From PALSA-911 sp037442565 (GTDB lineage: Bacteria > Pseudomonadota > Alphaproteobacteria > Acetobacterales > Acetobacteraceae), in NCBI GenBank assembly GCA_037442565.1, contig JBBIQA010000004.1:4216-68215 (forward strand): a DNA stretch of 64,000 nucleotides, read 5' to 3'. Below, in pieces: positions 18,726 to 26,219 of the stretch; the first letter of the stretch is position 1, and every line of letters starts with the position of its first letter. Position numbers and translations under genes: made by a program. A model generated the notes under the pieces. It ran no database searches. It worked only from the letters and a program-made list of their open reading frames with translations, and was not told the DNA's origin.

Positions 18726-20489
18726 ATGCCTGCCGTGCCGCCCAACGCTGGTAAAGGCACCGGCAAGCCAGCGGGCGTGCAGGCACCGGAACGCTCCACG
18801 CTCGCGACGATCGGCTCGCTGCTGCCTTATCTCTGGCCGCGCGGCGATCTGCGCGCCCGCAGCCGTGTGGTCGTGGCGATGAGCTTCCTGGTGCTCAGCA
18901 AGGTCGCCACCGTTTATGTGCCGATCGTCTACAGCCGCGCGGTCGATGCGCTGGCGCCGAAGATGGGCGCCACCGCCGGTGCCGCCGGCAGCCTTCTGCT
19001 GATCCCCTCCGCGCTGATCCTGGCCTACGGCCTGCTGCGCGTCGCTGCCTCCGGCTTCGGGGAAATGCGCGACGCGGTGTTCGCCTCCGTGCAGATGCAG
19101 GCGGCGCGCCGGGTGGCGCTGGAAACCTTCCAGCACATGCACCGCCTGTCGCTGCGCTTCCACATGGACCGCCAGACCGGCGGGCTGTCGCGCGCGATCG
19201 AGCGNNNNNNNNNNNNNNNNNNNNNNNNNNNNNNNNNNNNNNNNNNNNNNNNNNNNNNNNNNNNNNNNNNNNNNNNNNNNNNNNNNNNNNNNNNNNNNNN
19301 NNNNCTGAACTACGAGACGGTGAAGTATTTCGGCAACGAGGTGCACGAGGCTGCCCGCTACGACGAGTCGCTCGCCCGCTATGAGCGCGCGGCGGTGCGC
19401 AACCAGGTCACGCTGAACATGCTCAACCTCGGCCAGGCGGCGATCATCGCCCTCGGCCTGGCGGTGGTGATGCTGATGGCCGCCGACGGCGTGCGCGACG
19501 GGTCCATGACCGTCGGGCGCTTCGTGCTGGTGAACACCTATCTGATGCAGCTCTACCAGCCGCTGAACATGCTCGGGTTCGTGTATCGTGAGATCAAGCA
19601 GGGTCTGGTGGACATGGAGCAGATGTTCCGCCTGATGCGGGTGGACCCGGAAATCGCCGATCGCCCGGGCGCCGCCGCGCTGGCGGCGCATCTGGCCGAC
19701 GGGCCGGCCGGCGAGGTGCGGTTCGAGGGCGTGCATTTCGGCTACAATCCGGACCGGGAGATCCTGAAAGGCGTCGATTTCACCGTTCCCGCCGGCGGCA
19801 AGCTGGCCATTGTCGGGCCCACCGGCGCCGGCAAATCCACCATCAGCCGGCTGCTGTTCCGCTTCTACGACACGACCGCCGGCCGGGTGGTGATCGATGG
19901 CCAGGACATCCGCGACGTGACCCAGGAGAGCCTGCGCGCCGCCATCGGCGTAGTGCCGCAAGACACGGTGCTGTTCAACGACACCATCCGCTACAACATC
20001 GCCTATGGCCGTCCCGGCGCCACCCAGGCGGAGATCGAGGCCGCCGCGCGGGCCGCGCAGGTGCATGATTTCGTGCTGAAGCTGCCGGAGGGCTACGATA
20101 CGCGGGTGGGCGAACGCGGCCTGAAGCTGTCGGGCGGCGAGAAGCAGCGCGTGGCGATCGCCCGCACCATCCTGAAGGATCCACGTATTCTGCTGCTGGA
20201 CGAAGCCACCAGCGCGCTGGACAGCCGCACCGAACAGGACATCCAGATCGCGCTCCGCGCCGTTTCGCGCCATCGCACCACGCTGGTGATCGCGCATCGC
20301 CTGTCCACCGTGGTGGACGCGGACGAGATCATTGTGCTGTCCGATGGCCGCGTGGCGGAGCGTGGCAGCCATGCCGAATTGCTGGCCAAGGGTGGCGTCT
20401 TCGCCCGCATGTGGGCGTTGCAGGCCGAGCAGGACGAACTGCCCGGGCAGGAATCGCCGGCGCCGGCCGAGCCCGTAACCGCCGAATAA
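18726..20489 (+). CDS. Atm1/ABCB7-type ABC exporter (interrupted by an assembly gap)
   Basis: Half-size ABC exporter with a fused membrane domain and ATPase. The N-terminal part shows the first helices (VVVAMSFLVLSKVATVYVPIVYSRAVD). After the N-run the protein resumes at LNYETVKYFGNE, a signature of the mitochondrial Atm1/ABCB7 class, then Walker A GPTGAGKST, PQDTVLFNDTIRYNI and LSGGEKQRVAIARTIL. Atm1-type pumps export glutathione-bound sulfur or heavy-metal conjugates. The missing part should be roughly 80 residues, well over the 33 codons that 100 N would give. The ATG at 18726 is preferred; earlier in-frame starts overlap the Nudix gene. Confidence 0.9.
   Translation: MPAVPPNAGKGTGKPAGVQAPERSTLATIGSLLPYLWPRGDLRARSRVVVAMSFLVLSKVATVYVPIVYSRAVDALAPKMGATAGAAGSLLLIPSALILAYGLLRVAASGFGEMRDAVFASVQMQAARRVALETFQHMHRLSLRFHMDRQTGGLSRAIEXXXXXXXXXXXXXXXXXXXXXXXXXXXXXXXXXXLNYETVKYFGNEVHEAARYDESLARYERAAVRNQVTLNMLNLGQAAIIALGLAVVMLMAADGVRDGSMTVGRFVLVNTYLMQLYQPLNMLGFVYREIKQGLVDMEQMFRLMRVDPEIADRPGAAALAAHLADGPAGEVRFEGVHFGYNPDREILKGVDFTVPAGGKLAIVGPTGAGKSTISRLLFRFYDTTAGRVVIDGQDIRDVTQESLRAAIGVVPQDTVLFNDTIRYNIAYGRPGATQAEIEAAARAAQVHDFVLKLPEGYDTRVGERGLKLSGGEKQRVAIARTILKDPRILLLDEATSALDSRTEQDIQIALRAVSRHRTTLVIAHRLSTVVDADEIIVLSDGRVAERGSHAELLAKGGVFARMWALQAEQDELPGQESPAPAEPVTAE
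19205..19304. other. Assembly gap of 100 N inside the Atm1-type exporter
   Basis: Exactly 100 N interrupt the membrane domain. The reading frame happens to continue across it. Comparison with the known Atm1 layout suggests about 240-250 bases are missing, so the run is a placeholder. Confidence 0.95.
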
Positions 20490-20525
20490 GCGCGGCCCAA
20501 GCCGCAACAACAAGGAACCACACCG

Positions 20526-20789
20526 ATGAGCGACACGAAACCCGATGCCAGCCGCGATCCGCCGGCCGATCTCAGCCATGCCGGCGCTGTCGTGGACAAG
20601 GCGATCGAATACATGGTCGGCCAGAATATCGGCTCCCTGGCCATCGCCTCGGCCCTGCTCGGCGGCGCGCTGGGCCTGCTGTCGCGCTCGATGACCGACG
20701 AGGGCGTGGTGCAGATCCTGAACAATGCCATCGCCTCCGTCCGCGGCGGCGACATGCGGCGCATGGCGGAGCATACCCCGCAAGCCTGA
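20526..20789 (+). CDS. Small predicted membrane protein, unrecognised
   Basis: An 87-residue protein with an acidic, polar start (MSDTKPDASRDPPADL), a helix VDKAIEYMVGQNIG and one hydrophobic stretch (SLAIASALLGGALGLLS, about residue 38-55). A short tail with ILNNAIASVRGGD follows. An AAGGA ribosome-binding site lies just before the ATG. It begins 36 bases after the exporter stop and is followed by a good terminator at 20845, so it is probably the last gene of that transcript. I do not recognise a family. A membrane-associated accessory role is possible but unproven. Confidence 0.7.
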   Translation: MSDTKPDASRDPPADLSHAGAVVDKAIEYMVGQNIGSLAIASALLGGALGLLSRSMTDEGVVQILNNAIASVRGGDMRRMAEHTPQA

Positions 20790-20844
20790 CCGATACTTGA
20801 CTGGGCGGAGGCCTTTCGCCATAACCCCGGTCTTCCGACCAACC

Positions 20845-20877
20845 GGCGCGCCCGGCTTTGCGCGCCTTTCGTTTTTT
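20845..20877 (+). terminator. Rho-independent terminator after the small membrane protein
   Basis: Stem GGCGCGC (20845-20851) pairs with GCGCGCC (20860-20866), followed by TTTCGTTTTTT. It sits 14 bases before the rpmB start, so rpmB must have a promoter that overlaps it or tolerate read-through. Confidence 0.8.
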
Positions 20878-20890
20878 GAGGGTATCTGCG

Positions 20891-21193
20891 ATGTCCCGCC
20901 GCTGCGAGATCACGGGCAAGGGTGTTCTGTCTGGCAACAATGTCAGCCATGCGAACAACAAGACCCGCCGGCGCTTCCTGCCCAACCTGCAGGAAGTGTC
21001 CATGCTGTCCGACATCCTGAACGAGCCGATCCGCATGCGCGTTTCCACGCGGGCGATGCGCACGGTGGAGCATAACGGCGGAATCGACGCGTTTCTGCTA
21101 TCCACGCCGAACCGCAACCTGCCGGAAGAGGCGCAGACCGTGAAGCGCCGCATCCTGCGTGCGAAGGCGAAGAAGGAAGCCGCCGCGGCCTGA
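20891..21193 (+). CDS. rpmB: 50S ribosomal protein L28
   Basis: A 100-residue ribosomal protein of the large subunit. It begins MSRRCEITGKGVLSGNNVSHANNKT, the L28 signature, and continues with RRRFLPNLQ and the RVSTRAMRTVEHNGGIDAFL core. Alphaproteobacterial L28 is longer than the 78-residue E. coli form and ends in a Lys/Ala helix, as here. The ATG at 20891 is set by homology. The gene is flanked on both sides by terminators and is thus transcribed alone. Confidence 0.96.
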   Translation: MSRRCEITGKGVLSGNNVSHANNKTRRRFLPNLQEVSMLSDILNEPIRMRVSTRAMRTVEHNGGIDAFLLSTPNRNLPEEAQTVKRRILRAKAKKEAAAA

Positions 21194-21220
21194 TCGGCGC
21201 GACGGTTTATTTTCCGCATC

Positions 21221-21250
21221 AAGGCCCGCTTCGGCGGGCCTTTGTTGTTT
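21221..21250 (+). terminator. Rho-independent terminator after rpmB
   Basis: AAGGCCCGC (21221-21229) pairs perfectly with GCGGGCCTT (21234-21242) around a TTCG tetraloop, followed by TGTTGTTT. It is one of the clearest terminators in the window. Confidence 0.88.
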
Positions 21251-21352
21251 CTGGTCTTGTTTCTGGGCAGGCTCGCGCGTGGGGTTCTCTGCGGGCTTGA
21301 GCCCGCAGTGACACGTTAACCGGTTTTTTTCAAAGCCCTGCTAGATCGGGCC

Positions 21353-22189
21353 ATGAGCTTTCCGGTCCCCGACATTCTGATGCCCCCGCTGGCCCTGTTG
21401 GCGGCCGCCACGATCCTTGCCCTGGCTTGGCGCATACGCGGCCAGGCCAGAGCCCTGCACAACGCGATCCGCTCGCGTGACCGGGCATTAGCGGCGGAGC
21501 AGGCCGCTATCCGCACCCTCCGGCTTACCGCGATCGAGTTGCGTACCCCGGCGATGACCCTACTCGGCTATGCCGATCGCCTCACCCAGGTCCATCCCGC
21601 CGGCGCGGACGGCGATCTCGCCGTTCACTCGGCCGCCATCGCCGGCGGCGCGATGGCCGTGCTGAACCTCGCCGATGAACTGCAGGACCACGCCGTCGGA
21701 TCGCCCGCCGCACGCGTGCTGCGGCCGGAGGCGCTGGCGCTGTTGCCGATGCTGCGCGACTCCATCGTCGCCATCGATGCGACGCTTGGGCCGAGCCGGC
21801 GCCATTGGCGCCTCGCGCCGGACCTGGCGGCGATCCGCCTGCACGTGGATCGGCGGGCGCTGACGCAGATCCTCGCAAGGGCGCTCGGCAACGCCGCCCG
21901 GCTGTCGCGTGACCGGGACTGGATCGATATTCGCGCTGTCCCGAACCAGGATGGCCTGACGGTGGTTATCGAGGATGAAGGCGCGGGATTGCCGGCCTGC
22001 CTGGACATGGCGCCAAGCCCGGCCGCGCACCCGGCCAGCCGCGGATTCGGCCTCGGCCTTGCCCTGGCCCGCACCCTGATGACAGCCCATGGCGGCGCGC
22101 TGACGGTCGAGTCGACCTCCCAGGTCGGCAGCCGGGTGATGCTGAGCTTTCCGCCTGCCAGCGTCGTCGCCGGGCGGGAAGCCGCCTGA
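21353..22189 (+). CDS. Histidine-kinase-like protein lacking the phospho-acceptor histidine
   Basis: A 278-residue protein with one N-terminal membrane helix (PPLALLAAATILALAWRI), a DHp-like helical hairpin and a complete-looking ATP-binding lobe: an N-box Asn (LGNAARLS), G1 (IEDEGAGLP) and G2 (RGFGLGLALARTL). The H-box reads LTAIELRTPAMTLLGYADRL. The expected SHELRTP histidine is Ile at residue 61, encoded ATC at 21533-21535. It therefore cannot autophosphorylate in the usual way and resembles a pseudokinase or an allosteric partner, as DivL is with Tyr in Caulobacter. No response regulator gene is adjacent. Substrate and partner are unknown. Confidence 0.8.
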   Translation: MSFPVPDILMPPLALLAAATILALAWRIRGQARALHNAIRSRDRALAAEQAAIRTLRLTAIELRTPAMTLLGYADRLTQVHPAGADGDLAVHSAAIAGGAMAVLNLADELQDHAVGSPAARVLRPEALALLPMLRDSIVAIDATLGPSRRHWRLAPDLAAIRLHVDRRALTQILARALGNAARLSRDRDWIDIRAVPNQDGLTVVIEDEGAGLPACLDMAPSPAAHPASRGFGLGLALARTLMTAHGGALTVESTSQVGSRVMLSFPPASVVAGREAA

Positions 22190-22207
22190 CCGTTCCGGTT
22201 GGCCGGC

Positions 22208-23698
22208 TCAGAGCAGGCTGTTCAGCGCCGCATTCAGCCGACGGGCGGCATCCGCCGCCATTGCCGCCGGCAGACCGGCAAAGCCCATGACCAGGCCGGC
22301 CCGTGCCTCCTTTGGCGCGGTCGCGTAGTAGGCGGCCAGCGGTGCCACCGCCAAGCCGCGGGCGCGGCAGGCGCGCAACATCGCGGCTTCGTCCGCGCCG
22401 TCCGGCAGCATGGCGACCAGATGCAGCCCGCCCGGCGCCGGCATCGGGCTCAGCGCCGGTGCGAAGCGCGCCATCGCGTCCAGCAATGCGGCACGGCGGC
22501 GGGCATATTCGGTGCGCATGCGCCGGATATGCGGGGCCAGCCGCCCTTCCGCCATGAACTGCGCCAGCACCGCCTGGGTCAGCGCGCCAGTGCCACGGTC
22601 CACCAGCGCGTGCAGCCGCACGAAGGCTGGTACCAGCGGCGCCGGCACGACCATGAAGCCCAGCCGCAGGGCAGGGGCCAGGGTCTTGCTGAAGGTGCCG
22701 CAATAGATCACCCGTCCGGCCCGGTCCAAGGTCGCCAGCGGCGGCAGGGGATGGCCCTCCCAGCGGAATTCCGAGTCGCAATCATCTTCCAACACCCAGG
22801 CGCCGCGATTTCTGGCCTCATCTGGCGAACCCGGGCGGGCCGCCCACTCCAGCAGCGCGAGGCGGCGGCCGATCGGTAGCGCCCCGCCCAAAGGCGTCGC
22901 GTGCGAAGGGGCCACAAGGGCCATCCGGGCATCCGGCGCCAGCCGCATTCCCGCCGCCACATCCAGCCCCTCGCGATCGGACGGCACCGGCACAGGAATG
23001 ATCCCGGCGGCGAGCAGCGCGCCGCGCCCGGCGATGTAGCCGGGATTTTCCACCCAGGCGGATGCGCCCGGATCGAGCAGCAACTGCGCCGCCATATGCA
23101 GCGCCTGCTGCGTGCCGGAGGTGATGACGATGCAATTTGGATCGGCGATCAGCCCGCGCGTGGCCGCCAGATGGCGGGCTATTTCCGTCCGCAACGCCAG
23201 CAATCCCTGCGGCGGCGGGTAGCTGGCCAGTTCCTTGTCCAGCCGCTTCAGTGCCCGTCCGGAGCAGCGTGCCCAAGCCGCCGCGGGAAACAGGTCCGCC
23301 GCCGGCACCCCGGCCGCCAGCAGCGTGTCCGCAGGCGTGGCTGGGGGAGGCGCGTCTCCCGCTGTCGCGCTGGAGGGCACACACGCGATCGCCGCGCCGC
23401 GTGCCGACAGCGCCTCGGTGGCGGTCTGCGGCAGCGGAGCGGGTTTGGCGGCCGGTTCGGGGGCGGTGTCCGGCAGGTCCTCCGCAACGTAGGTGCCGCT
23501 GCCCTGCCGGGCCTGCACATATCCCTCCGCCGCCAGCCGCTCATACGCCAGCACCACCGTCTGGCGGGCCGCGCCCAGTTCCTCGGCCAGCGCCCGCGTG
23601 GCCGGCAGGCGCGCGCCACGCGCGAATGTGCCGGCCAGGATACTCTGGCGCAGCCGGTCGTAAACGGCGTACTGGCGATTTTGGTCTAATATAAACAT
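22208..23698 (-). CDS. MocR-type transcription regulator (GntR HTH plus aminotransferase domain)
   Basis: The 496-residue protein combines an N-terminal winged helix (YDRLRQSILAGTFARGARLPATRALAEELGAARQTV, about 14-50) with a fold-type I aminotransferase domain. The PLP-binding lysine lies in GTFSKTLAPALRLGF. MocR/PdxR regulators sense PLP or amino-acid adducts and often control the divergent gene. Here that gene encodes a PaiB-like FMN-binding protein with only 72 bases between starts, so it is the likely target. The C-terminal end is intact and the length is normal. Confidence 0.92.
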   Translation of the reverse strand: MFILDQNRQYAVYDRLRQSILAGTFARGARLPATRALAEELGAARQTVVLAYERLAAEGYVQARQGSGTYVAEDLPDTAPEPAAKPAPLPQTATEALSARGAAIACVPSSATAGDAPPPATPADTLLAAGVPAADLFPAAAWARCSGRALKRLDKELASYPPPQGLLALRTEIARHLAATRGLIADPNCIVITSGTQQALHMAAQLLLDPGASAWVENPGYIAGRGALLAAGIIPVPVPSDREGLDVAAGMRLAPDARMALVAPSHATPLGGALPIGRRLALLEWAARPGSPDEARNRGAWVLEDDCDSEFRWEGHPLPPLATLDRAGRVIYCGTFSKTLAPALRLGFMVVPAPLVPAFVRLHALVDRGTGALTQAVLAQFMAEGRLAPHIRRMRTEYARRRAALLDAMARFAPALSPMPAPGGLHLVAMLPDGADEAAMLRACRARGLAVAPLAAYYATAPKEARAGLVMGFAGLPAAMAADAARRLNAALNSLL

Positions 23699-23727
23699 GC
23701 GAAATCGGTCTTTTGTCTCGGTCCAAT
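23681..23727. promoter_or_regulatory. Three direct repeats, candidate MocR operator
   Basis: TTGGTCTAAT (23681-23690), TCGGTCTTTT (23705-23714) and TCGGTCCAAT (23718-23727) are near-identical direct repeats in and beside the MocR start. MocR proteins commonly bind direct repeats. Spacing is 24 and 13 bases between starts. Confidence 0.4.
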
Positions 23728-23770
23728 TCTAGCCTAGAACCCATGCAAAGCTGAACACAAGAGGCATCCG

Positions 23771-24403
23771 ATGTATCTTCGCCCCGCCTTCGCCGAAACC
23801 GATTCCGCCCGGATCATCGGTCTGATCCGCGACAACCCGTTCGGTCTGCTGGTGACTGTTGCCACAGACGCGTCGTCGATTGACGCGTCTGCGATCGCCG
23901 GCTCGCATATTCCGTTTTCCGTGCACGAGACCGATGCGGGGTTCCGCCTGTCCGCGCATCTCGCGGCCGACAACCCGCAATGCGCGCAACTGGCCGGGGG
24001 GCAGGCGATGGCGGTGTTCACCGGCCCGCATGCCTATATCGCGCCTGGCTGGTACCGCACCCAGCCGGCCGTTCCGACCTGGGACTATTGCGCCGTCCAT
24101 GTGCACGGCACGCTTCGCCTGCTGGAGGACGAGGCGGAGATCCACGCCAACCTCCGCAGCCTGGCCGAGCACGATCCCGCCGGCTTCGATCTCGATTCGC
24201 TGCCGGAGGTCTATCGCCGCAAGATGATCGCCGGCACGCGCGGCTTTTCCCTGCTGCCGACGAAAATCGAGGCGCAATGGAAAATGAGCCAGAACCGCAG
24301 CCCGGCGGACCGGCAGGGCGTGATCGCCGCCCTGCGCGCGCAAGGCGACTCCACATCCGGACAGGTGGCCGATCTGATCGCCGCCACGCTGCCGCCCCAG
24401 TGA
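23771..24403 (+). CDS. PaiB-like FMN-binding negative regulator family protein
   Basis: The 210-residue protein matches the FMN-binding negative transcriptional regulator family. Visible segments are MYLRPAFAETD at the start, FGLLVT, SHIPF, ADNPQ, FTGPHAYIAPGWY with the following VPTWDYCAVHVHGT, and the C-terminal KMSQNRSPADR. Members are split-barrel flavoproteins related to pyridoxamine phosphate oxidase, and PaiB of Bacillus acts with PaiA in sporulation and protease control. The divergent MocR gene suggests control by PLP or a polyamine/amino-acid signal. The ATG at 23771 is set by homology. Confidence 0.9.
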   Translation: MYLRPAFAETDSARIIGLIRDNPFGLLVTVATDASSIDASAIAGSHIPFSVHETDAGFRLSAHLAADNPQCAQLAGGQAMAVFTGPHAYIAPGWYRTQPAVPTWDYCAVHVHGTLRLLEDEAEIHANLRSLAEHDPAGFDLDSLPEVYRRKMIAGTRGFSLLPTKIEAQWKMSQNRSPADRQGVIAALRAQGDSTSGQVADLIAATLPPQ

Positions 24404-24426
24404 ACTTACCCGGATGATCTGAAAGC

Positions 24427-24462
24427 AAAAAAGCGGCCAATGGGGCAGGGCCCCACGCCGCT
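24427..24462 (-). terminator. Rho-independent terminator for rpsU
   Basis: On the minus strand AGCGGC pairs with GCCGCT, with an inner TGGGG/CCCCA pairing, and is followed by six T. A second perfect 8-bp hairpin (24493-24500 with 24505-24512) lies between it and rpsU without a T run. Confidence 0.75.
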
Positions 24463-24526
24463 CATACTCAGCCTGTTCGAATGGCCACCGACCCCCCGGA
24501 ACACTCCGGGGGCGTCGACCAAGAAG

Positions 24527-24730
24527 CTAGAAGCCTTCGCGCTCCAGACGCTTGCGCTCCATCTTGCGGGCCCGGCGCACCGCTTCTGCGGCCTCACGGG
24601 CGCGACGCTCGGACGGCTTCTCAAAATGCCGGCGCAGCTTCATCTCGCGGAAAATACCTTCCCGCTGCATCTTCTTCTTGAGCGCCTTCAGCGCCTGGTC
24701 GACATTGTTGTCGCGAACGAGAACCTGCAC
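24527..24730 (-). CDS. rpsU: 30S ribosomal protein S21
   Basis: A 67-residue basic ribosomal protein of the small subunit. It starts MQVLVRDNNVDQALKALKKK, contains the FREMKLRRHFEKPSERRARE core and ends in a charged helix, all typical of alphaproteobacterial S21. Translation begins at a GTG, with GGAG about 10 bases upstream. The divergent region to def holds two perfect inverted repeats (TCACCA/TGGTGA at 24761-24776 and CACCGG/CCGGTG at 24794-24808). The rpsU/coq9 neighbourhood is common in this class. Confidence 0.95.
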   Translation of the reverse strand: MQVLVRDNNVDQALKALKKKMQREGIFREMKLRRHFEKPSERRAREAAEAVRRARKMERKRLEREGF

Positions 24731-24881
24731 TTGGCCGCCATCTCCTCTTGCCGGAACGCCTCACCACCATTGGTGACGCGAAAAAATGCCCGCCACCGGG
24801 TACCGGTGCGGGGACGACGCGTATAACATGCCCGTCGCGCCACGCAAACGACATTTAATCGCCAACCGACCGGAGTGCCTC

Positions 24882-25499
24882 ATGGCCATACTGAAGATCG
24901 CCCGCATGGGCCATCCCGTGCTGCTGCAACAATGTGCGCCGGTGGCCGATCCCGGCGCACCGGAGATCCGTCGGCTGGTGGCCGATATGTTCGAGACGAT
25001 GGAGGACGCGTCCGGCGCCGGCCTCGCCGCGCCACAGGTGCATGTGCCGCTGCGGCTGTTCGTGTTCCGAGCCATGCCGGACCGTAGCAGCGGCGACGAG
25101 CGCGACACGCCGATGCCGAACACCGTGATGATCAACCCCGAAGTGGAACTCCTGACCGCGGAGCGCGTTCTGCGCTGGGAAGGCTGCCTGTCCATCCCCG
25201 GCCTGCGCGCCGCCGTGCCCCGCGCGCCGGTGATCCGCTATCGCGGCGTTGATTGCGACGGCGCGGTCAGCGAGCGCGTCGTCTCTGGTTTTCACGCCGG
25301 CGTGGTACAACATGAGTTCGATCACTTGAACGGTATCCTCTATCCCATGCGCATGCAGGATTTCTCCCTGTTCGGCTTCAACGAGGAANNNNNNNNNNNN
25401 NNNNNNNNNNNNNNNNNNNNNNNNNNNNNNNNNNNNNNNNNNNNNNNNNNNNNNNNNNNNNNNNNNNNNNNNNNNNNNNNNNNNNNNNAGGAAAAATAA
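24882..25499 (+). CDS. def: Peptide deformylase (C-terminus interrupted by an assembly gap)
   Basis: Removes the N-formyl group from new proteins using a metal ion. The three family motifs are intact: GAGLAAPQV (residues about 44-52), EGCLS with the metal-binding Cys, and QHEFDHLNG with the two His ligands and catalytic Glu. The ATG at 24882 begins MAILKIARMGHPVL, as in the family. After FGFNEE the sequence enters the N run, and only EEK and a TAA stop appear beyond it, so the tail is unknown and the shown length is unreliable. coq9 starts three bases after the stop. Confidence 0.9.
   Translation: MAILKIARMGHPVLLQQCAPVADPGAPEIRRLVADMFETMEDASGAGLAAPQVHVPLRLFVFRAMPDRSSGDERDTPMPNTVMINPEVELLTAERVLRWEGCLSIPGLRAAVPRAPVIRYRGVDCDGAVSERVVSGFHAGVVQHEFDHLNGILYPMRMQDFSLFGFNEEXXXXXXXXXXXXXXXXXXXXXXXXXXXXXXXXXXEK
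25389..25488. other. Assembly gap of 100 N near the end of def
   Basis: Exactly 100 N, a placeholder of unknown true size, separate the deformylase core from its stop codon. The frame beyond the gap is too short to verify. Confidence 0.95.
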
Positions 25500-25502
25500 G
25501 CG

Positions 25503-26135
25503 ATGCTGCGCCCCCCCGAACGCCTGCCCGAGCGCGACGCCGCTATTGCCGCGATGCTGGCGCATGTGCCCTTCGATGGCTGGACCCAGCGCGCATTGCG
25601 CCAGGGCCTCGCTGACATTGGAGCGCCCGCGGACGACGCAGAGTTGCTGTTTCCCGGCGGCGCCACCGACATGGTCGCCTGTTTCTGCGACCTCACGGAC
25701 CGCCAGATGGAACTGGCGGCCGCCGCGATGGACATGACCGACATGCGTTTGCCCAGCCGGGTTCGCGCCGTGATCGCGCTGCGGCTGGAGCAGAACCGCC
25801 CGCACAAGGAAGCGATCCGCCGGGCGCTCGCGGTGCTGGCGCTGCGCGGCCAGGCCGCCGCCGCGGCCGCCTGCACGGCGCGCACGGTGGACGCGATCTG
25901 GCACGCCGCCGGCGACACCTCGGCCGATTTCAGCTGGTACACCAAGCGCGCCATTCTGGCCGGCGTCTACACCCCGACACTGCTGTTCTGGCTGCGCGAT
26001 ACCAGCGAGGCGGATGATGATACCCTGGCATTCCTGGACCGCCGGCTGGCGGCGGTCGGGGGCATCGGCAAGCTGCGCAGACGCGCCGAGGCTGCGCTGG
26101 ACCGCTTCGTGCCCGCGCGTCTGCGCAGCGCCTGA
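25503..26135 (+). CDS. COQ9-family ubiquinone biosynthesis protein
   Basis: The 210-residue protein matches bacterial COQ9-like proteins: a TetR-like helical N-terminus (FDGWTQRALRQGLADIG), the GGATDMVACFCDLTDRQM segment and the strongly conserved DTSADFSWYTKRAILAGVYTPT motif near residue 140. Eukaryotic COQ9 binds lipids and presents ubiquinone precursors to COQ7. A similar lipid-presenting role is inferred here. It lies directly after def and near rpsU. A perfect 11-bp hairpin follows the stop. Confidence 0.9.
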   Translation: MLRPPERLPERDAAIAAMLAHVPFDGWTQRALRQGLADIGAPADDAELLFPGGATDMVACFCDLTDRQMELAAAAMDMTDMRLPSRVRAVIALRLEQNRPHKEAIRRALAVLALRGQAAAAAACTARTVDAIWHAAGDTSADFSWYTKRAILAGVYTPTLLFWLRDTSEADDDTLAFLDRRLAAVGGIGKLRRRAEAALDRFVPARLRSA

Positions 26136-26139
26136 AGCG

Positions 26140-26167
26140 CCCCGGCACGGGTCCGTCCGTGCCGGGG
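26140..26167. terminator. Strong 11-bp hairpin between convergent genes
   Basis: CCCCGGCACGG (26140-26150) pairs perfectly with CCGTGCCGGGG (26157-26167) around GTCCGT. No T run follows on either strand, so it may be a processing or Rho-assisted end for coq9 rather than a classical terminator. Confidence 0.55.
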
Positions 26168-26177
26168 CAGGCCTTGG

Positions 26178-26219
26178 TCAGACGCTTACCTGGGGCTCAG
26201 CTCACCTGAGGCTCAGCTT
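26178..26219. repeat. 16-base imperfect duplication at the 3' end of the acyl-CoA dehydrogenase gene
   Basis: TTACCTGGGGCTCAGC and TCACCTGAGGCTCAGC are adjacent and partly cover the last codons and stop of the minus-strand gene. A partial third unit follows. The duplication places new stop codons in series and so shapes the C-terminal QVS end. Confidence 0.55.
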
